From: Goniomonas avonlea | Taxonomy: Eukaryota > Cryptophyceae > Goniomonadida > Goniomonadaceae | DNA length: 14,167 nucleotides | Direction of reading: 5' to 3' | NCBI GenBank assembly: GCA_003573635.1 | Contig: QUTJ01031651.1 | Span: 1-14,167 of the forward strand | Part shown: in pieces, positions 13,101 through 14,167 of the stretch | Position numbering within the stretch: position 1 is the first letter of the stretch | Layout: every line of letters begins with the position of its first letter | Made by a program: the position numbers and the translations under genes | Notes under the pieces: generated by a model | What the model saw: only the letters and a program-made list of their open reading frames with translations | What the model was told of the DNA's origin: nothing | Databases searched by the model: none

Positions 13101-13906
13101 GCAGTCCAGTACGAGGTGACGATATTGCCAAGTGCTGCGGGCTGATATTGACACGTACACGCTCTAAAACTAGCACTGAAATCAGCACTGTCAACCCTCC
13201 AAGCAGGTTCACACTATTCTGCACGACCCTGGCCGCTCCGTTGATTAAGACAGCAGTGAAGACTCATCTCTCACGACATAGAGATGGGACCGTGTTCACC
13301 CGCAGCTGTTACACACTGTGCTCTTCGTGCCCGACAGAATGCACGAAACTTGTGTGCCCGCTTTTTATCGGCTCTGCACCTCGCAAGTTTTTTCCTGTGT
13401 TATGTCTGCAATTTGAGTCTGTTGTACGTATGTCTGCAGTTCGATACTGTTTTAAGTCTGTCGACAGTTTGAGTCGGTTTAAATATGTCTGCAGTTCAAT
13501 TCTGTTTGCAGCTCTAAAGTATGTCTGCAGTTTGAGTCTGCGCTGGGCGGGCGGCGAGCACTCAACGGCAGCGATGACCTTGACCCCGTGCTCGTGGGTG
13601 TCCTGGACGCCTTTCCCCACATTGACATGGTGGGTTGCATGTCGTGGGTCTATACCCGCATTGACAAGTAGCATGCCGTGGGTGTCCTGACACATGAGCT
13701 TCAGGTTGTCATTCATTGGCTTTGTGGTTGTAGCATATTTGACAGCTGTCTCGGGTGTTTGAGAACCCGGTGCGCTTCCTGACTCTGTGCCGCAGGTGTT
13801 TGTGAATCTAGTGTCGGGCGACTTTGTGTCAGTGCAGCGAGACAGCAGTGGCGGGCCGGCGCTGCTCACGTACACAGACAGCAGTCTCACTCCTCATGGA
13901 CACACG
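9472..13906 (+). CDS. dCache-domain membrane receptor, possibly tandem modules, 3' partial
   Basis: Spliced + strand gene. Module A (9472-12203, seven exons, about 416 residues) is TM1, a double Cache ectodomain and TM2. Module B (12693-13906 and beyond) is TM then the start of another Cache. Cache ectodomains bind small molecules such as amino acids and pass the signal across the membrane. The key motif, YDVTSRPWF, fits the Y-x4-R-x-W-Y signature of amino-acid-binding dCache domains with Phe for the last Tyr. TM2 leads into a short cytosolic stretch, and module B re-enters the membrane in the correct direction. Module B has no ATG before its TM and joins module A in phase 2, so a single chain is favoured; two genes with an unseen first exon remain possible. 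No output domain (cyclase, kinase) is visible in the window. Confidence 0.7.
10210..10263 (+). CDS. Cache module A: strand/helix exon (18 codons)
   Basis: A 66-base intron ends GACGAAGATGCAG. The exon reads AVVAAEFQQEKYVDSLNS, which completes the VYDNSGQLL strand as the usual G-vvaaD-x-x-l-xx-l element of Cache, with Glu where Asp is usual. Phase 0/0, donor GTGTCG. Confidence 0.85.
10540..10589 (+). CDS. Cache module A: membrane-proximal Cache strand exon
   Basis: Acceptor GACCGCAG, 50 bases, reads VAGSHSDFHTRWAIVER; donor GTGAGC leaves phase 2. Corresponds to the G-x-x-fivd strand of the second Cache lobe. The preceding 276-base intron holds no other supported exon. Confidence 0.75.
10754..10826 (+). 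CDS. Cache module A: membrane-proximal Cache strand exon
   Basis: Phase 2 in at GACGCCAG, reads ERGLLVAASHGNAVKC to HPVAQ, phase 0 out at GTAAAG. The GLLVAAS strand is the usual 'dG-lvAss' element of Cache and follows WAIVER directly after splicing. Confidence 0.8.
10827..11255 (+). other. intron, 429 bases, with a direct repeat
   Basis: Donor GTAAAG, acceptor TTTCTCGACAG, phase 0. Two imperfect copies of about 60-65 bases lie at roughly 11045-11110 and 11111-11167, sharing AACTGTCYGGCA, TAGCTTTGT and ACAAGGGTTG. No exon seen. Confidence 0.7.
11256..11360 (+). CDS. Cache module A: connecting helix exon
   Basis: 35 codons, phase 0/0, donor GTGAGT. Reads STHAADVADDVLRAAIGDVA then TDDWRGVTTLNQ. 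The I-x-x-a-x-x-x-l-x-x-x-x-x-x-W helix is usual before the last strands of a membrane-proximal Cache lobe. Confidence 0.85.
11361..11705 (+). repeat. intron built of duplicated donor and GT/GC-rich repeats
   Basis: The donor and its following bases, GTGAGTGCATGCCTCGCGCA at 11361, recur at 11427 as GTGAGGGCATGCCTCGCGCA, a 66-base unit. Beyond this lie purine/pyrimidine-alternating GTGTGCGTGCG stretches (about 11505-11540 and 11574-11612). The acceptor is AGTCCTGCACAG. Confidence 0.8.
11706..11813 (+). CDS. Cache module A: last Cache strands
   Basis: 36 codons, phase 0/0, donor GTCAGT. Reads ATGQEFLRNDLGVF then DLGWVVVSVVPAAAGW. The LGW-vvv-VP ending is the typical final strand of a Cache domain just before the exit helix. 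Confidence 0.88.
12016..12203 (+). CDS. Cache module A: TM2 and cytosolic start
   Basis: Acceptor ACACACACAG. DLQWLPEMR then TM2 (CVLIIVFSALVLLGFAWV), then ITKLATAVLTAHNEESRGKP on the cytosolic side. The exon runs to donor GTAGGG in phase 2; an earlier GTGCCT at 12162 is also phase 2 and would shorten it by 42 bases (14 codons). Confidence 0.85.
12194..12400 (+). repeat. diverged repeats of the donor after TM2
   Basis: CACTATCAGGTAGGG at the donor is echoed by CACAATCAGGTTGCGG, CACAATCAGGTCTCGG and CACAATCAGGTTGGAG within the next 180 bases, with CAAGTTGTG motifs between. Fits a decayed tandem array that includes the splice donor. Confidence 0.65.
12417..12536 (+). CDS. possible cassette exon linking Cache modules A and B
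   Basis: 120 bases between GTTCGTCAG and donor GTCCTG, open in two frames. The phase-2 frame that fits both neighbours begins SWKLCGRSKG. The phase-0 frame (VLEALRSEQRIKARITAPV) looks more protein-like but does not match the neighbours. Skipping it also preserves phase. Treated as tentative. Confidence 0.4.
12547..12735 (+). repeat. three copies of an acceptor-bearing segment
   Basis: TTGCAGGGCGTCA (12547), TTGCAGGGTGTCA (12606) and TGACAGGGTGTCA (12687) are each followed by related GGTGG..GCAAGC.CAGAC text. The third is the acceptor of the module B TM exon. Confidence 0.75.
12693..12816 (+). CDS. Cache module B: TM exon
   Basis: Phase 2 in, phase 0 out at GTGCGC. Reads VSWVVASADFATKPAVT then TM (ALLLTCVGMLGVYAVWL). 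The only in-frame ATG (12769) is inside the membrane helix and a TGA lies upstream, so this cannot be a first exon. Confidence 0.75.
12847..12942 (+). repeat. direct repeat in module B intron
   Basis: CACATTGTGTCTGCAGATGT..CTCATGTTAC at 12847 recurs at 12906 with one change, period 59, inside the intron 12817-13007. Confidence 0.85.
13008..13115 (+). CDS. Cache module B: N-terminal helix of Cache
   Basis: Acceptor CGTGCGCAG, 36 codons, phase 0/0, donor GTGACG. Reads VALSQQFAELSHSLVSAEMA then LMVNVAPIYATAVQYE. The long amphipathic helix after a TM is the standard start of a Cache ectodomain and parallels LASVTSRILARKTQ in module A. Confidence 0.8.
13116..13530 (+). other. intron, 415 bases, with five-fold acceptor repeat
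   Basis: A candidate extra exon at 13207 (VHTILHDPGRS) meets a TAA after 13 codons and is not needed for phase, so it is left out. The 3' part is an array of acceptor copies at 13401, 13429, 13453 and 13484, with the used site at 13520. Confidence 0.6.
13401..13540 (+). repeat. tandem copies of a 3' splice site
   Basis: TATGTCTGCAGTTTGAGTCTG-like 21-mers begin at 13401, 13429, 13453, 13484 and 13520. The last contains the acceptor and first ten bases of the 13531 exon. Spacing is 24 to 36 bases. Confidence 0.85.
13531..13629 (+). CDS. Cache module B: Cache helix exon
   Basis: 33 codons, phase 0/0, donor GTGGGT. Reads FESALGGRRALNGSDDL then VLVGVLDAFPHIDM. The l-x-x-x-l-x-x-fP-x-i pattern is the second helix and first strand of a dCache domain, equivalent to LFVNALNGLTNTSTLSFVYA in module A. 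Confidence 0.8.
13796..13906 (+). CDS. Cache module B: Cache strand exon
   Basis: Acceptor CTGTGCCGCAG, 37 codons, phase 0/0, donor GTGCGG. VFVNLVSGDFVSVQRDSSGG then LLTYTDSSLTPHGHT matches the strand pair with G-x-F seen in module A (GFPSGDFIGAG). The ligand-binding half of this Cache lies to the right of the window. Confidence 0.8.
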
Positions 13907-14167
13907 GTGCGGCTGCCACTTCTCACAATTTTCATTTGCATGTTTATATTGGAGCATTGAGCAGTGGCACGATGGTGGTGCCAGGGGCGCATGAGTTGAC
14001 CGTGGCAGTCACCTGCAACGGTTGGGCGCGGACCCTGACTTGACGGTGCCGCACGCATTCCATCCAGCACCGCACTTAACTGGGATTGAATAGTGACACG
14101 GACTCGTCCAGACACACCTCGCTTGATATGATTGAGACATTGCTACTTCGACTTGAGTGTGGCACTG
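13907..14167 (+). other. intron start, no exon seen to window edge
   Basis: After donor GTGCGG there are 261 bases with no frame that continues the Cache fold. No repeat recognised. Confidence 0.4.

Noticed and set aside
13309-13890. 193-codon open frame on the minus strand
   Set aside because: It lies opposite two Cache exons that have splice sites, matched phases and family motifs. The minus-strand protein shows no recognisable feature.
1-14167. tRNA or rRNA genes
   Set aside because: No cloverleaf with conserved tRNA arms and no rRNA core motif was recognised on either strand by eye; a covariance-model scan would be needed to exclude them fully.

Overview
The window is nuclear DNA from a GC-rich, intron-rich eukaryote, most likely a free-living protist. 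Three things point to this: short exons joined by GT..AG introns, animal-type receptor modules (a GPS site with polycystin-1-type membrane helices, and Cache domains), and no ribosome-binding sites or operons. The lineage cannot be fixed from sequence alone. All supported genes are on the + strand.

Region 1 (1-8422) is a polycystin-1-like gene in about 19 exons; its 5' end lies before the window. Helical, Ala-rich exons (REJ/GAIN-like, 252-2273) lead into a beta-rich exon and a GPS autoproteolysis site (2947-3351). Five membrane helices matching TM1-TM5 of polycystin-1 follow (3525-7837), then a Pro/His-rich cytoplasmic tail ending at 8422. Splice phases agree at nearly every junction, with one unresolved donor near 4980. 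The PLAT domain normally found between TM1 and TM2, and the TM6-TM11 channel, are both absent.

Region 2 (8423-9471) is AT-richer and has no intact gene. Protein-like reading frames there switch phase repeatedly.

Region 3 (9472-14167) encodes dCache-type receptor modules. Module A (9472-12203) is TM - complete double Cache - TM, in seven phase-consistent exons. Module B (12693-13906, running off the right edge) begins a second TM - Cache unit. It has no usable start codon of its own and splices in phase from module A, so the two may form one protein with tandem Cache ectodomains.

The introns carry most of the non-coding structure. One holds a fold-back MITE-like element (1382-1760), and others hold minisatellites. 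Several are filled with tandem copies of their own exon-intron junctions, the donors at 7043 and 11361 and the acceptors at 4420, 12692 and 13530 being the main cases.

Regions 1 and 3 both encode surface receptors with large ectodomains: one predicted to be cleaved at a GPS, the other predicted to bind a small molecule through Cache. No direct functional link between them is shown by the sequence.
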